From: Oscillospiraceae bacterium
GTDB taxonomy: Bacteria > Bacillota > Clostridia > Oscillospirales > Ruminococcaceae
NCBI GenBank assembly: GCA_900770195.1
Contig: CAAGJI010000066.1
Coordinates: forward strand, 1-13,460
Direction: 5' to 3'
Length of the DNA stretch: 13,460 nt
In this document: positions 1-6,327 of the stretch, in pieces
Position numbering within the stretch: position 1 is the first letter of the stretch
Layout of the letters: every line of letters begins with the position of its first letter
Translations under genes and position numbers: made by a program
The notes under the pieces: model-generated
What the model was told of the DNA's origin: nothing
What the model saw: the letters and a program-made list of their open reading frames with translations, nothing else
The model's database searches: none

Positions 1-110
1 AAACGATATACTGTACTTACGTTTACGGAAAAACATTCTGCAACTTCTCTTGCATTATGCGTTTTATTATATGCTTCTACCAAAAGTTTTCTTGCTTCAT
101 TATGTAACAT
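1..110 (-). CDS. Transposase, IS630-like, N-terminal fragment cut by the window edge
   Basis: Only the first 36 codons are present. The protein starts MLHNEARKLLVEAYNKT and continues with a helix-turn-helix reading AREVAECFSVNVSTVYR, the kind of DNA-binding motif found at the start of IS630-family transposases, where it recognises the element's ends. The ATG at 110 is preceded by a GA-rich ribosome binding site. The same start and site occur in the right-hand copy at 13439. The gene reads out of the window, so its catalytic residues and intactness cannot be judged. Another HTH-bearing transposase family remains possible. Confidence 0.65.
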   Translation of the reverse strand, partial: MLHNEARKLLVEAYNKTHNAREVAECFSVNVSTVYR

Positions 111-179
111 ATTTATCGCATCTTACCTTTAGTATACACCTTTTGTCAACTGTTGTGGTATTTTATGGAATTGCTATAG
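1..179 (-). mobile_element. IS630-like insertion sequence, left copy, partial
   Basis: This is the 5' end of an insertion sequence that runs off the left edge. Positions 89-179 are the reverse complement of 13370-13460 with one mismatch (120 against 13429), so the window carries two near-identical ends of one element in opposite orientation. The shared sequence stops at 179, where the two flanks diverge. The outer end contains TA dinucleotides (175-178), in keeping with the TA target of IS630/Tc1-type elements, but which TA is the target duplication cannot be decided. The element sits directly against the IS5-type remnant. The family call rests on the transposase N-terminus only; the catalytic DDE domain is outside the window. 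Confidence 0.75.
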
Positions 180-581
180 AACTTGTTTTCACAAGATAAA
201 TATGGTATAATGAAAAAAAGATGAGATATACAAGTGATACGCCGGATAGTCAATAGGAAATAATAAAGCCAGTATTACAAGAAGCAAATATATGGTTATC
301 CCACACTTATTGGAGTTTGTGCTGATCAAGGATACAGAGGTACTTTTAAAAACACGTTTGAGATTTTTCACAATATAAAAGTTGATATTTCTCCGCAAAT
401 AAAAAATGAATTTGAAATTAAGCCTGTTCGTTGAGTATTTGAACGAACATTTGGCTGGATGACTTGGGTTAAGTGTTTGTCAAAAGGCTATGAAATCAAA
501 ATTTTTTAACAAGAAAATATTTGTATCATTTCCAATTTACAAACCCTGTTGCGTAGATTTTAGCTTGTGAAGACAGGCTCT
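178..581 (+). mobile_element. IS5-family-like element, decayed and internally deleted
   Basis: The element is bounded by imperfect terminal inverted repeats: 178-200 (AGAACTTGTTTTCACAAG...) and the reverse complement of 559-581 (AGAGCCTGTCTTCACAAG...), identical at 19 of 23 positions. Between them lies a broken transposase with the C-terminal IS5-type motif. At about 404 bp it is roughly half the usual length for such elements, so the middle is lost. Its right end interrupts a minus-strand HerA-like reading frame. Its left end touches the IS630-like copy, so the original left target sequence is not visible. The element cannot encode an active transposase but keeps both ends. Confidence 0.75.
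221..563 (+). pseudogene. IS5-family transposase remnant
   Basis: The ATG at 221 opens MRYTSDTPDSQ, then a TAG at 254-256 where the family has the Trp of DEQWEII. After a deletion and frame change, the C-terminal part resumes near 300 with IGVCADQGYRGTF, then KPVR-stop-VFERTFGWM and LSKGYE. This matches the DKGYRG...KPKRWIVERTFAWL...RLSKDYE tail of IS5-group transposases. The stop there is TGA at 432-434, again at a Trp position. A third stop (TAA, 507-509) is followed in the same frame by ICIISNLQTLLRRF, the expected end of the protein. The second catalytic Asp and the Glu regions are visible, while the first Asp region is deleted. It is certainly non-functional. Confidence 0.8.
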
Positions 582-734
582 AAGAATGAATCCCATAATC
601 AATGATTTTTCCGCACTACTTCTGATATTTTCAAGTTTAAAAACAACTTTATGATTTAATAAATCCATAAAATCAATTGATGTTTGAGTATCAAGCAAAA
701 TCTCTTTTCCGCCACTTGTTAAACCAAGTAATAG
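582..734 (-). pseudogene. Remnant of a HerA/DUF87-like ATPase gene, cut by the IS5-type element
   Basis: A 51-codon open stretch on the minus strand reads GLTSGGKEILLDTQTSIDF, then MDLLNHKVVFKLENIRS and SAEKSLIMGFIL, and stops being coding exactly at the IS5-type inverted repeat. The pattern of a short strand (KVVFKLENI) followed by EKSLIMGFIL resembles the strand and helix before the Walker B region in HerA/DUF87-type P-loop ATPases, which occur in DNA-processing and phage-defence systems. Upstream, after a stop and a frame change, another short stretch (VNEQGFDDKLKND, about 745-785) may belong to the same dead gene. No Walker motif is present. The family call is from memory of related sequences and is tentative; that it is a gene fragment is more secure. 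Confidence 0.4.
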
Positions 735-804
735 TCATTTTTTAGTTTGTCATCAAAACCTTGCTCATTGACATTATGTACAATTTTGTAAATACAACAA
801 AAAA

Positions 805-824
805 GCGAGTACCAAAGTACCCGC
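805..824 (-). terminator. Rho-independent terminator of the tetR gene
   Basis: GCGAGTAC and GTACCCGC form an 8-bp stem with one A-C mismatch around a CAAA loop. On the minus strand the stem is followed directly by TTTTTTGTTG, a good U-tract. It lies about 110 bp beyond the tetR stop codon with no gene between. A weaker T-run also follows on the plus strand. Confidence 0.7.
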
Positions 825-932
825 TATATTTTTACTTTATGAACAATTAATTTTTGAAAGAGCAAATGCTTTTTTATGGCAATTTGAAAATAAACAGACA
901 TAAAAAAATGTATAACCTTCCGTCTTCAAACC

Positions 933-1550
933 TTACATCTCCAGCAAATCCACATCAAAGAGAAAGTCGAAGCTACCCTTTTCTACGGAGATACAAGTAT
1001 TCAAAACATCGGCAAAAACTTTCAATTTATTATATGTAAGAACATCGTTATTAAATACTGTCCCATCAAGGATAAAAGATAAAACTGCTACAATCATTTC
1101 AGCTGATTCTTTTGGTGTTTCTGTATGAATAGAATCTTCTTCAATACCTTGAAGAAGCAGTTTTTCAAGCACAGGTGAAATTTCAGCAATTGCAATGTGT
1201 TTTATATAATTATGGAGAATGACATCGTCACTTACATGAAGTTTACGAAAAAGATTTTCTTTATTGTCATTAAATTCTTTTCTTATTGTGCAAATAAAAA
1301 GTGTTTTTATTTTCTTTATGGCAGAAAAATTTTCATTAATACATTTAAGATATTCATGAAGAGATTTTTTATATCCACGCTCAATAACTGCATACATTAT
1401 TTCTTCTTTACTTTTGAAATAGTAATAGATACTTCCCTTTCCGACTCCTGCTTCTTTTGCAATTTTTGAAACCGAAATATCTTTTTGTGATGATTTCATC
1501 ATAAGGTTTTCTGCTGCGTCAAGTATAATTTCTTTTTTATCTTTTTTCAT
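933..1550 (-). CDS. TetR/AcrR-family transcriptional repressor
   Basis: This 205-residue protein has the length and layout of a TetR-family one-component repressor. Residues 1-50 form the conserved DNA-binding domain: ILDAAENLM, then VSKIAKEAGVGKGSIYYYFKSKEE, with the recognition helix at GKGSIYYYF. The remaining helical part (about 55-205) would bind a ligand and dimerise; it shows no motif that names the ligand. The start is supported by GGAGGAAG about 12 bp upstream and a sigma-A promoter (1582-1610). The gene is divergent from the acyl/NRPS-like operon, and two GACC-N3-GGTC palindromes sit between that operon's promoter and first codon, so it most likely represses the operon until an acyl or lipid-like effector binds. 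The effector is inference. Confidence 0.92.
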   Translation of the reverse strand: MKKDKKEIILDAAENLMMKSSQKDISVSKIAKEAGVGKGSIYYYFKSKEEIMYAVIERGYKKSLHEYLKCINENFSAIKKIKTLFICTIRKEFNDNKENLFRKLHVSDDVILHNYIKHIAIAEISPVLEKLLLQGIEEDSIHTETPKESAEMIVAVLSFILDGTVFNNDVLTYNKLKVFADVLNTCISVEKGSFDFLFDVDLLEM

Positions 1551-1581
1551 AAAATACTACTTCCTCCGTTATTTTTTTATT

Positions 1582-1610
1582 ATTATATCACAAATTTTTG
1601 ACTATTTCAA
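1582..1610 (-). promoter_or_regulatory. Sigma-A promoter of tetR
   Basis: Read on the minus strand, TTGAAA (1605-1610), a 17-bp spacer and TATAAT (1582-1587) precede the tetR ribosome binding site. Its -35 box lies 18 bp from the -35 box of the divergent operon promoter, so the two promoters are back to back. Confidence 0.75.
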
Positions 1611-1628
1611 TATATTTAAAAAAATCTA

Positions 1629-1657
1629 TTGACAAATAAATTTAAAAGTGGTATTAT
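1629..1657 (+). promoter_or_regulatory. Sigma-A promoter of the hydrolase-C-ACP-ligase-SCP2 operon
   Basis: TTGACA (1629-1634), a 17-bp spacer and TATTAT (1652-1657) form a near-consensus promoter. Transcription would start near 1664, immediately before the first operator, so a bound TetR protein could block initiation or early elongation. Confidence 0.8.
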
Positions 1658-1666
1658 GTAATCAGA

Positions 1667-1691
1667 GTATTTCGACCAATGGTCGAAATAC
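1667..1691. promoter_or_regulatory. TetR operator O1 (perfect 11-bp arms)
   Basis: GTATTTCGACC (1667-1677) and GGTCGAAATAC (1681-1691) are exact reverse complements around AAT. The GACC-N3-GGTC core is typical of TetR-family operators. It lies about 10 bp downstream of the operon -10 box. Confidence 0.8.
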
Positions 1692-1703
1692 TTTAAAAGC
1701 ACT

Positions 1704-1722
1704 ATTTGACCGCCGGTCGAAT
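1704..1722. promoter_or_regulatory. TetR operator O2
   Basis: TTTGACC (1705-1711), GCC, and GGTCGAA (1715-1721) repeat the O1 core with one arm mismatch; the outer A (1704) and T (1722) also pair. Its centre is 34 bp from the centre of O1, a little over three helical turns, so two repressor dimers could sit on nearly the same face. O2 ends 2 bp before the ATG at 1725. Confidence 0.7.
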
Positions 1723-1724
1723 AA

Positions 1725-2699
1725 ATGAAAGAAAGCGGGTATTATATGATTTTTTTATTGTGTATCGCAGGGATTATTGTTTTATTGATAATCACTTCGC
1801 TAATCGGTGCGAAAGTTCTTTACAACCGTACTATTCCCCGTCAGGAAAAAGTTATGGTTGATATGAATGAATTTGCTGATGAAGAAAAAATGGCAGAATA
1901 CAAAAAAATAATGGAACCTAATAAAATTTGGCGTGACTCAATACATTTTGAAGAAATTAAAATAACGTCAACTGATGGTTTGAAGCTTACGGGATATTAC
2001 CTTCCTGCTGAAAAAGCAACAAACAATATTCTCATAGGCTGTCACGGATATACAAGTGATGCAATGCAGAGTTACTGTTCACATGCACAGTTTTTTCACG
2101 AAATGGGATTTGATGTCCTTATCGTTGACGCAAGGGCACATGGAAAAAGCGAAGGAAAATATGTCGGCTTTGGTGTTCTCGACAGATACGACCTGCTTGA
2201 ATGGATAAAATACGTAAAGAAACGTTTTGGAAATGATGAAAACATACTTCTTCACGGAACGTCAATGGGTGGAACAACTGTTCTTATGACATCGGGATTC
2301 AATGAAGTGCAGAGTTATGTTAAAGGAATTATTGCAGATTGCGGGTTTACTTCTCCTTATGATATTTTTGCACACGTTCTGAAAAAGAACTATCATCTTC
2401 CTCCTTTTCCTATAATGAATATCAATGATATTATGTGCAGGAAAACAGCAGGATACACTCTCAAGGAATATTCAACTCTTGATGCTTTAAAAACAAATAA
2501 AATTCCAATTCTCTTTATTCACGGAAGCAATGACAAATTTGTTCCTGTCTATATGTCAAAGAAAAATTATGATGCTGCAAAATGCAAAAAAGATATACTC
2601 ATTGTAAAAGATGCAGGTCATGGTTCAAGTTATTTTGAAAATAAACCTCTTTACGAAGGAAAAGAAAAAGAATTTGTAAACAGGTATTTTAATATATAA
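1725..2699 (+). CDS. Membrane-anchored alpha/beta hydrolase
   Basis: This serine hydrolase of the alpha/beta fold (YqkD-like, prolyl-oligopeptidase-type clan) would cleave an ester, thioester or amide. Residues about 8-30 are one hydrophobic segment followed by Lys and Arg, so the enzyme is probably tethered to the membrane. The oxyanion region is CHGYTS (about 106-111). The likely triad is Ser180 in GTSMGG, Asp270 in GSNDKFVP and His299 in AGHGSS. The ATG at 1725 abuts operator O2 and has no clear ribosome binding site. The ATG at 1746 (residue 8, MIFLLCIAG) follows a GAAAGCGGG stretch and may be the real start. It is first in the operon, 14 bp before the condensation gene. It could release or recycle the acyl product; its substrate is unknown. 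Confidence 0.88.
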   Translation: MKESGYYMIFLLCIAGIIVLLIITSLIGAKVLYNRTIPRQEKVMVDMNEFADEEKMAEYKKIMEPNKIWRDSIHFEEIKITSTDGLKLTGYYLPAEKATNNILIGCHGYTSDAMQSYCSHAQFFHEMGFDVLIVDARAHGKSEGKYVGFGVLDRYDLLEWIKYVKKRFGNDENILLHGTSMGGTTVLMTSGFNEVQSYVKGIIADCGFTSPYDIFAHVLKKNYHLPPFPIMNINDIMCRKTAGYTLKEYSTLDALKTNKIPILFIHGSNDKFVPVYMSKKNYDAAKCKKDILIVKDAGHGSSYFENKPLYEGKEKEFVNRYFNI

Positions 2700-2713
2700 G
2701 GAAAGGAAAAAAT

Positions 2714-4129
2714 ATGAAAAAAATCACTATCAACGATGTAACTCTTGATGTTTATCCGCTTACAGCTGCACAGAGAATACATAATTATTCAAGACTTGCA
2801 TGTCCAAGAAATGAACTTTTAAATATTGGTACAGGACTTTATATAAAACAGGAAACTGATTTTAATGTTTTGCGTGAGGCTGTCCATGAGGCAATCAACA
2901 GACAGGATTCAATGCGTTTGAGATTTACGGAAATAGAAGAAAATGTAAGAAAACAGCTTTATCAGTTTGTTGTTCCTTTTGATGACAGAGAACTTGAATT
3001 TGTGGATTTTTCAAACTGGAAAGAAGAATATGCAAACGAGGAAATGAAAAAATGGACGGAGATCCCATTTAAATTTGAATGTTCACCGATGAATCGCATT
3101 GTTATGGTAAAACTTCCTGACGGCTACAACGGTATTTATATGAATGTTAATCATCTGACTATGGATTCAAGTTCAATTGTTACATTTTACCGTGATGTTC
3201 TTGAAATATATTGTCATAAAAAATATAATTATCCGATGCCTAAACCAATGAAAAGCTATATTGAACAGCTAAAAAAAGACCTTGAATACGAGAATAATTC
3301 ACCTGCAAAACAAAGAGATAAAAAATACTGGGAAAAGATAATCTCTGAAAGTGAACCGATTTATACTGACTTTACAGGTATGGGTAAACTTCTTACTCAA
3401 AGAAGAGAACAGAATAACCCGAATCTTAGATATTTTAACTTGTATTCCTCAGATGTTAATGCTGCAATATCAGTTTTTCAGCTCGAAAAAGACCCTTCTG
3501 AAAGACTTTTGGAATTTTGCAGACAGAACAATGTTCCTTTTGTATGTCTGCTTCTTATGGGAATGAGAACCGTTCTTTCAAAGTTTAACGACAACGAAAA
3601 AGATATTTCAATAAAAAGCTGCGTTGCAAGAAGAGGAACTCTCCTTGAAAAAAAATCAGGCGGAACAAGAATACATTTCTTCCCTATTCGTACAATTCTT
3701 GAACCTGAAACAACTTTTATTGATGCTTGCAGAATTATACAGGAAGAACAAAATAAGCTTTTCAGACACGCAAATTTTGACCCTGTTGGATTTCTTAATA
3801 TGCGTCAGGAACAGCTTAATATCCCCAGAGGCAGTTCTTATGAATGTATGAGTCTTACATACCAGCCTATGACGATTGAAAAATCAGATAAAATTCCTGA
3901 TATACCTTATAAGAGTATGTGGTACTCAAACGGTGTTGCAGCACAGGCACTTTACCTTACTGTAATGCACAGAGTAAATGATAACGGTCTTAACTTTAAT
4001 TTTGAATATCAGAAAGCTATTGTCAGTCCTGACGAAATGGAATATTTTTATTATTACCTTTGCAGAGTAATGTTCAGAGGAATTGAAAACAAAGAACGCA
4101 CAATAGGCGAAATTCTTGAAATGATATAA
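2714..4129 (+). CDS. Stand-alone NRPS-type condensation domain protein
   Basis: The 471 residues match one whole condensation (C) domain and nothing else. Such enzymes join a carrier-bound acyl group to an amine or alcohol. The N-terminal half has the substrate-tunnel pattern LTAAQRIHNYSRL (about 17-29) and RLRFTEIEE. The active-site motif HHxxxDG appears as N-H147-LTM-D151-S, which keeps the catalytic second His and the Asp and replaces Gly with Ser. The C-terminal half has the usual FFPIRT, FEYQ and late-helix regions. AAGGAAAGGA precedes the ATG. The neighbouring ACP and ligase supply a carrier and an acyl-activating enzyme, so it probably takes an acyl-ACP donor; the acceptor is not evident. 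An acyltransferase related to C domains (wax ester or acetyltransferase type) is the alternative. Confidence 0.85.
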   Translation: MKKITINDVTLDVYPLTAAQRIHNYSRLACPRNELLNIGTGLYIKQETDFNVLREAVHEAINRQDSMRLRFTEIEENVRKQLYQFVVPFDDRELEFVDFSNWKEEYANEEMKKWTEIPFKFECSPMNRIVMVKLPDGYNGIYMNVNHLTMDSSSIVTFYRDVLEIYCHKKYNYPMPKPMKSYIEQLKKDLEYENNSPAKQRDKKYWEKIISESEPIYTDFTGMGKLLTQRREQNNPNLRYFNLYSSDVNAAISVFQLEKDPSERLLEFCRQNNVPFVCLLLMGMRTVLSKFNDNEKDISIKSCVARRGTLLEKKSGGTRIHFFPIRTILEPETTFIDACRIIQEEQNKLFRHANFDPVGFLNMRQEQLNIPRGSSYECMSLTYQPMTIEKSDKIPDIPYKSMWYSNGVAAQALYLTVMHRVNDNGLNFNFEYQKAIVSPDEMEYFYYYLCRVMFRGIENKERTIGEILEMI

Positions 4130-4142
4130 AGGAGAAAATATT

Positions 4143-4382
4143 ATGCTTGAAAAATTAAGAGAAATTATGACACAGTATGTTGAAGTTGATGCAGATGACA
4201 TCACAGAAGACAAACGTCTTATTGAAGACCTTGGATTTAATTCATATGACTTTATGAGTCTTCTTGGCGAACTTGAAGAAGAATTTGACGTGACAATTGA
4301 TGAAAGCGATGTAATGGATATACACACTGTTGGTGAAGTAATTGAATATCTTGAAAATCTTGCAGCCCGAAAGGAAATTTAA
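4143..4382 (+). CDS. Acyl carrier protein / peptidyl carrier protein
   Basis: This 79-residue acidic protein has the four-helix carrier fold. The phosphopantetheine site is Ser34 in EDLGFNSYDFMSLL, where the usual motif is DSL and here the residues are NSY. Helix II continues into ELEEEFDVTI, typical of ACPs that dock ligases. It would hold the acyl intermediate as a thioester on a 4'-phosphopantetheine arm; the transferase that adds the arm is not in this window. AAAGGAG lies 7-8 bp before the ATG, and its stop TAA is immediately followed by the ATG of the ligase gene, indicating translational coupling. It is probably a dedicated carrier for this operon rather than the fatty-acid-synthesis ACP, as no fab genes are nearby. 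Confidence 0.93.
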   Translation: MLEKLREIMTQYVEVDADDITEDKRLIEDLGFNSYDFMSLLGELEEEFDVTIDESDVMDIHTVGEVIEYLENLAARKEI

Positions 4383-5918
4383 ATGGAAAAGACATCTGTA
4401 AAAACTCTTCAAGACCTTGTAAAAATTGCAAGTGAAGAATTTGGTGATAAAACATACCTGAAAGAAAAAAATGGCAAAGAAGTTGCTGAAACATCTTTCC
4501 GTCAGCTTTATGAAAACAGCAGAAAAGTTGCTTCTTTTCTTAAAACAATAAGCAAGGAAAAGATTCACGCTGCGATTATCGGTTTAACAGGTGCATCTTA
4601 TCTTTCCTGTTATTTTGGAACTTCAAATTCAGGAAATGTAATAGTTCCTCTTGATGCACAGCTTTCACCTGATGATATATCAGACAGCATAAACAGAGCT
4701 GATGTTACAGTTTTTTTCTTTGATAAAAAATTTGAAAAAATAGTCGATATACTTAAACAAAACTCACCTCAGATAACAAAATATGTCTGCTTGCAGGATA
4801 TTGACGGTGATTTTGTAAAATATCCGGATATTATAAAAGAATATGAAATACTTCCTGAATCAGATGTATCTGCTGATGACTGTGCAGCAATTGTATATAC
4901 ATCAGGTACAACGGGAAAAAGCAAAGGCGTAATGCTTTCACATGGAAATTTAATTGACAATACAATGTGTCAGGATAATGAAAGTTCTGTTGATGACGTG
5001 CTTTTGTCTGTTCTTCCCGTTCACCACGTTTACTGTTTTACATGCGATATTCTTTGTTCATTAAGATATGGTGCGACTGTATGTGTGAATGATTCTGTTA
5101 TGAGAATAGCACAAAATTTAAAATTATTTGAACCGACACTTATGCTTCTTGTTCCTATGATTGCAGATACCATATGCAAAAAAATAAAGGCAGTACACGC
5201 TGCAAATCCTGAACTTCCTGAAAAAGCAATTGCAAGAAGTATTTTTGGAAACAGACTTAGAGGAATATACAGCGGCGGTGCATATCTTCCGCCTGAACTT
5301 GCAGAATTTTATAAAGATCTCGGAATACCTATGTCACAGGGATATGGTATGACGGAAACTTCTCCAAGAATTTCAACAGGAAATCTTGATGATGATTCAA
5401 CACTTGGCGATGTTGGAAAAATTGTCAACGGTTGTGAAGTTAAAATTGTCGATGGCGAAATCTGGGCAAAAAGTCCGTCTGTTATGATGGGATATTACAA
5501 AAATCCTGAAGCCACAAACGAAATTCTCACTCCTGACGGTTGGATAAGAACAGGCGATCTCGGATATGTTGAAGACAGCAGAATTTTCATTACAGGCAGA
5601 AAGAAGAATCTTATAATTCTTTCAAATGGTGAAAATGTTTCTCCTGAAGAAATTGAAAATAAATATGCAGGTTCAGAATGGATGTCTGAAATACTTGTAT
5701 ACGCTGAGAATGGTCAGATAACCGCTGAAATTTATCCGGACAAGGATTTCAAGGGTGATGTGGCTGAAATGTTCAAGCAGAAAACTGCTGAAATAAATAA
5801 GACCTTATCATCTGCAAAGGCTGTAAGAAAGCTTCGCATACGTGACAGAGAATTTGACAAAACAGCTTCTAAAAAAATAAAACGTAAACAGACAGGCGAA
5901 AAAGGAAAAGAAATATAA
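4383..5918 (+). CDS. AMP-forming acyl ligase (acyl-CoA/acyl-ACP synthetase type, ANL superfamily)
   Basis: A 511-residue adenylate-forming enzyme that would turn a carboxylic acid and ATP into an acyl-AMP and pass the acyl group to the ACP (or CoA). Core motifs are in order: the P-loop-like YTSGTTGKSKG at about 171-181, GYGMTETSP near 320-328, the hinge region TGDLGY and GRKKNLIILSNGENVSPEEIE from about 390, and the C-terminal catalytic Lys in FDKTASKKIKRK near 495-501. The segment LPVHHVYCF is of the long-chain acyl-CoA synthetase type rather than an amino-acid-selecting A domain, so a fatty or aryl acid is the likely substrate. There is no carrier domain fused; the ACP is encoded directly upstream with no gap. 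Its ribosome binding site (AAAGGAAA) lies inside the ACP gene. Confidence 0.92.
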   Translation: MEKTSVKTLQDLVKIASEEFGDKTYLKEKNGKEVAETSFRQLYENSRKVASFLKTISKEKIHAAIIGLTGASYLSCYFGTSNSGNVIVPLDAQLSPDDISDSINRADVTVFFFDKKFEKIVDILKQNSPQITKYVCLQDIDGDFVKYPDIIKEYEILPESDVSADDCAAIVYTSGTTGKSKGVMLSHGNLIDNTMCQDNESSVDDVLLSVLPVHHVYCFTCDILCSLRYGATVCVNDSVMRIAQNLKLFEPTLMLLVPMIADTICKKIKAVHAANPELPEKAIARSIFGNRLRGIYSGGAYLPPELAEFYKDLGIPMSQGYGMTETSPRISTGNLDDDSTLGDVGKIVNGCEVKIVDGEIWAKSPSVMMGYYKNPEATNEILTPDGWIRTGDLGYVEDSRIFITGRKKNLIILSNGENVSPEEIENKYAGSEWMSEILVYAENGQITAEIYPDKDFKGDVAEMFKQKTAEINKTLSSAKAVRKLRIRDREFDKTASKKIKRKQTGEKGKEI

Positions 5919-5930
5919 GGAGGATATATT

Positions 5931-6254
5931 ATGACATACGAAGAAATAGTAGAATACGCAAGAAAAGAATTTTTAAAAAAAGATGTAAGCAGCTACAAAG
6001 GTCATCTTGCAGTACAGTTTAACATTACAGATGAAGGCGAAGGTGCATTTTACGTTGAAGTAAAAGACGGTCAGATATTCGTTGAACCTTATGAATATTA
6101 CGATAGAGATGCTGTTTTTACAGCTTCTGCAAAAACTTTTCTTGGAATTGCTGATGGTTCAGTAAATCCTGTTCGTGCATTTACTTTTGGAAAACTGAAA
6201 ATAGATGGTTCAATTGAAAAATCACTTGAATTTCAGAAAGTTTTCTGCGAATAA
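5931..6254 (+). CDS. SCP2-type sterol/lipid carrier protein
   Basis: The 107 residues form a single SCP2 domain, a small fold with a hydrophobic tunnel that binds lipids or acyl chains. The recognisable part is the C-terminal half: AVFTASAKTFLGIADGSVNP, then AFTFGKLKIDGSIEKSLEFQKVF, matching the family's G-N-P-x-x-A-x-x-x-GK-K-x-x-G pattern. A perfect AAGGAGGAT site sits 6-8 bp before the ATG, 12 bp after the ligase stop. No signal peptide is present, so it is cytosolic. As last gene of the operon it may shuttle or sequester the acyl substrate or product. SCP2 domains beside ligases and carrier proteins are consistent with lipid work; a catalytic role is not indicated. Confidence 0.88.
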   Translation: MTYEEIVEYARKEFLKKDVSSYKGHLAVQFNITDEGEGAFYVEVKDGQIFVEPYEYYDRDAVFTASAKTFLGIADGSVNPVRAFTFGKLKIDGSIEKSLEFQKVFCE

Positions 6255-6298
6255 GCAGATTTGAAAAGTTAATTTTTGTAAATTTTTTCAGATTAAAA

Positions 6299-6327
6299 TT
6301 GACAAATAAATGTAAAGGTATTATAAT
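6299..6327 (+). promoter_or_regulatory. Consensus sigma-A promoter with no obvious gene behind it
   Basis: TTGACA (6299-6304), a 17-bp spacer and TATAAT (6322-6327) form a full-consensus promoter 45 bp after the SCP2 stop codon. Its first 13 bases (TTGACAAATAAAT) equal those of the operon promoter at 1629. It reads into a stretch with no convincing ORF and then the hairpin at 6391-6431, so a transcript of about 100 nt is predicted. Confidence 0.55.

Noticed and set aside
221..563. Stops at two Trp positions of the transposase as a sign of stop-codon reassignment
   Set aside because: The stops are a TAG and a TGA within an element that also has a deletion, a frame change and a TAA. All the intact genes here read normally.
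854..1470. Plus-strand open frames opposite the tetR gene
   Set aside because: They have no ribosome binding site, a low-complexity composition, and lie antisense to a well-supported TetR gene.
3926..4568. Minus-strand open frames across the end of the condensation gene and the ACP and ligase genes
   Set aside because: The plus strand has recognised proteins with motifs and ribosome binding sites; the opposite frames show no family features.
6240..6265. Hairpin TCTGC/GCAGA at the SCP2 stop codon as the operon terminator
   Set aside because: The stem is only 5 bp, overlaps the stop codon, and the T-runs begin too far downstream; the 15-bp hairpin at 6391 is a better candidate.
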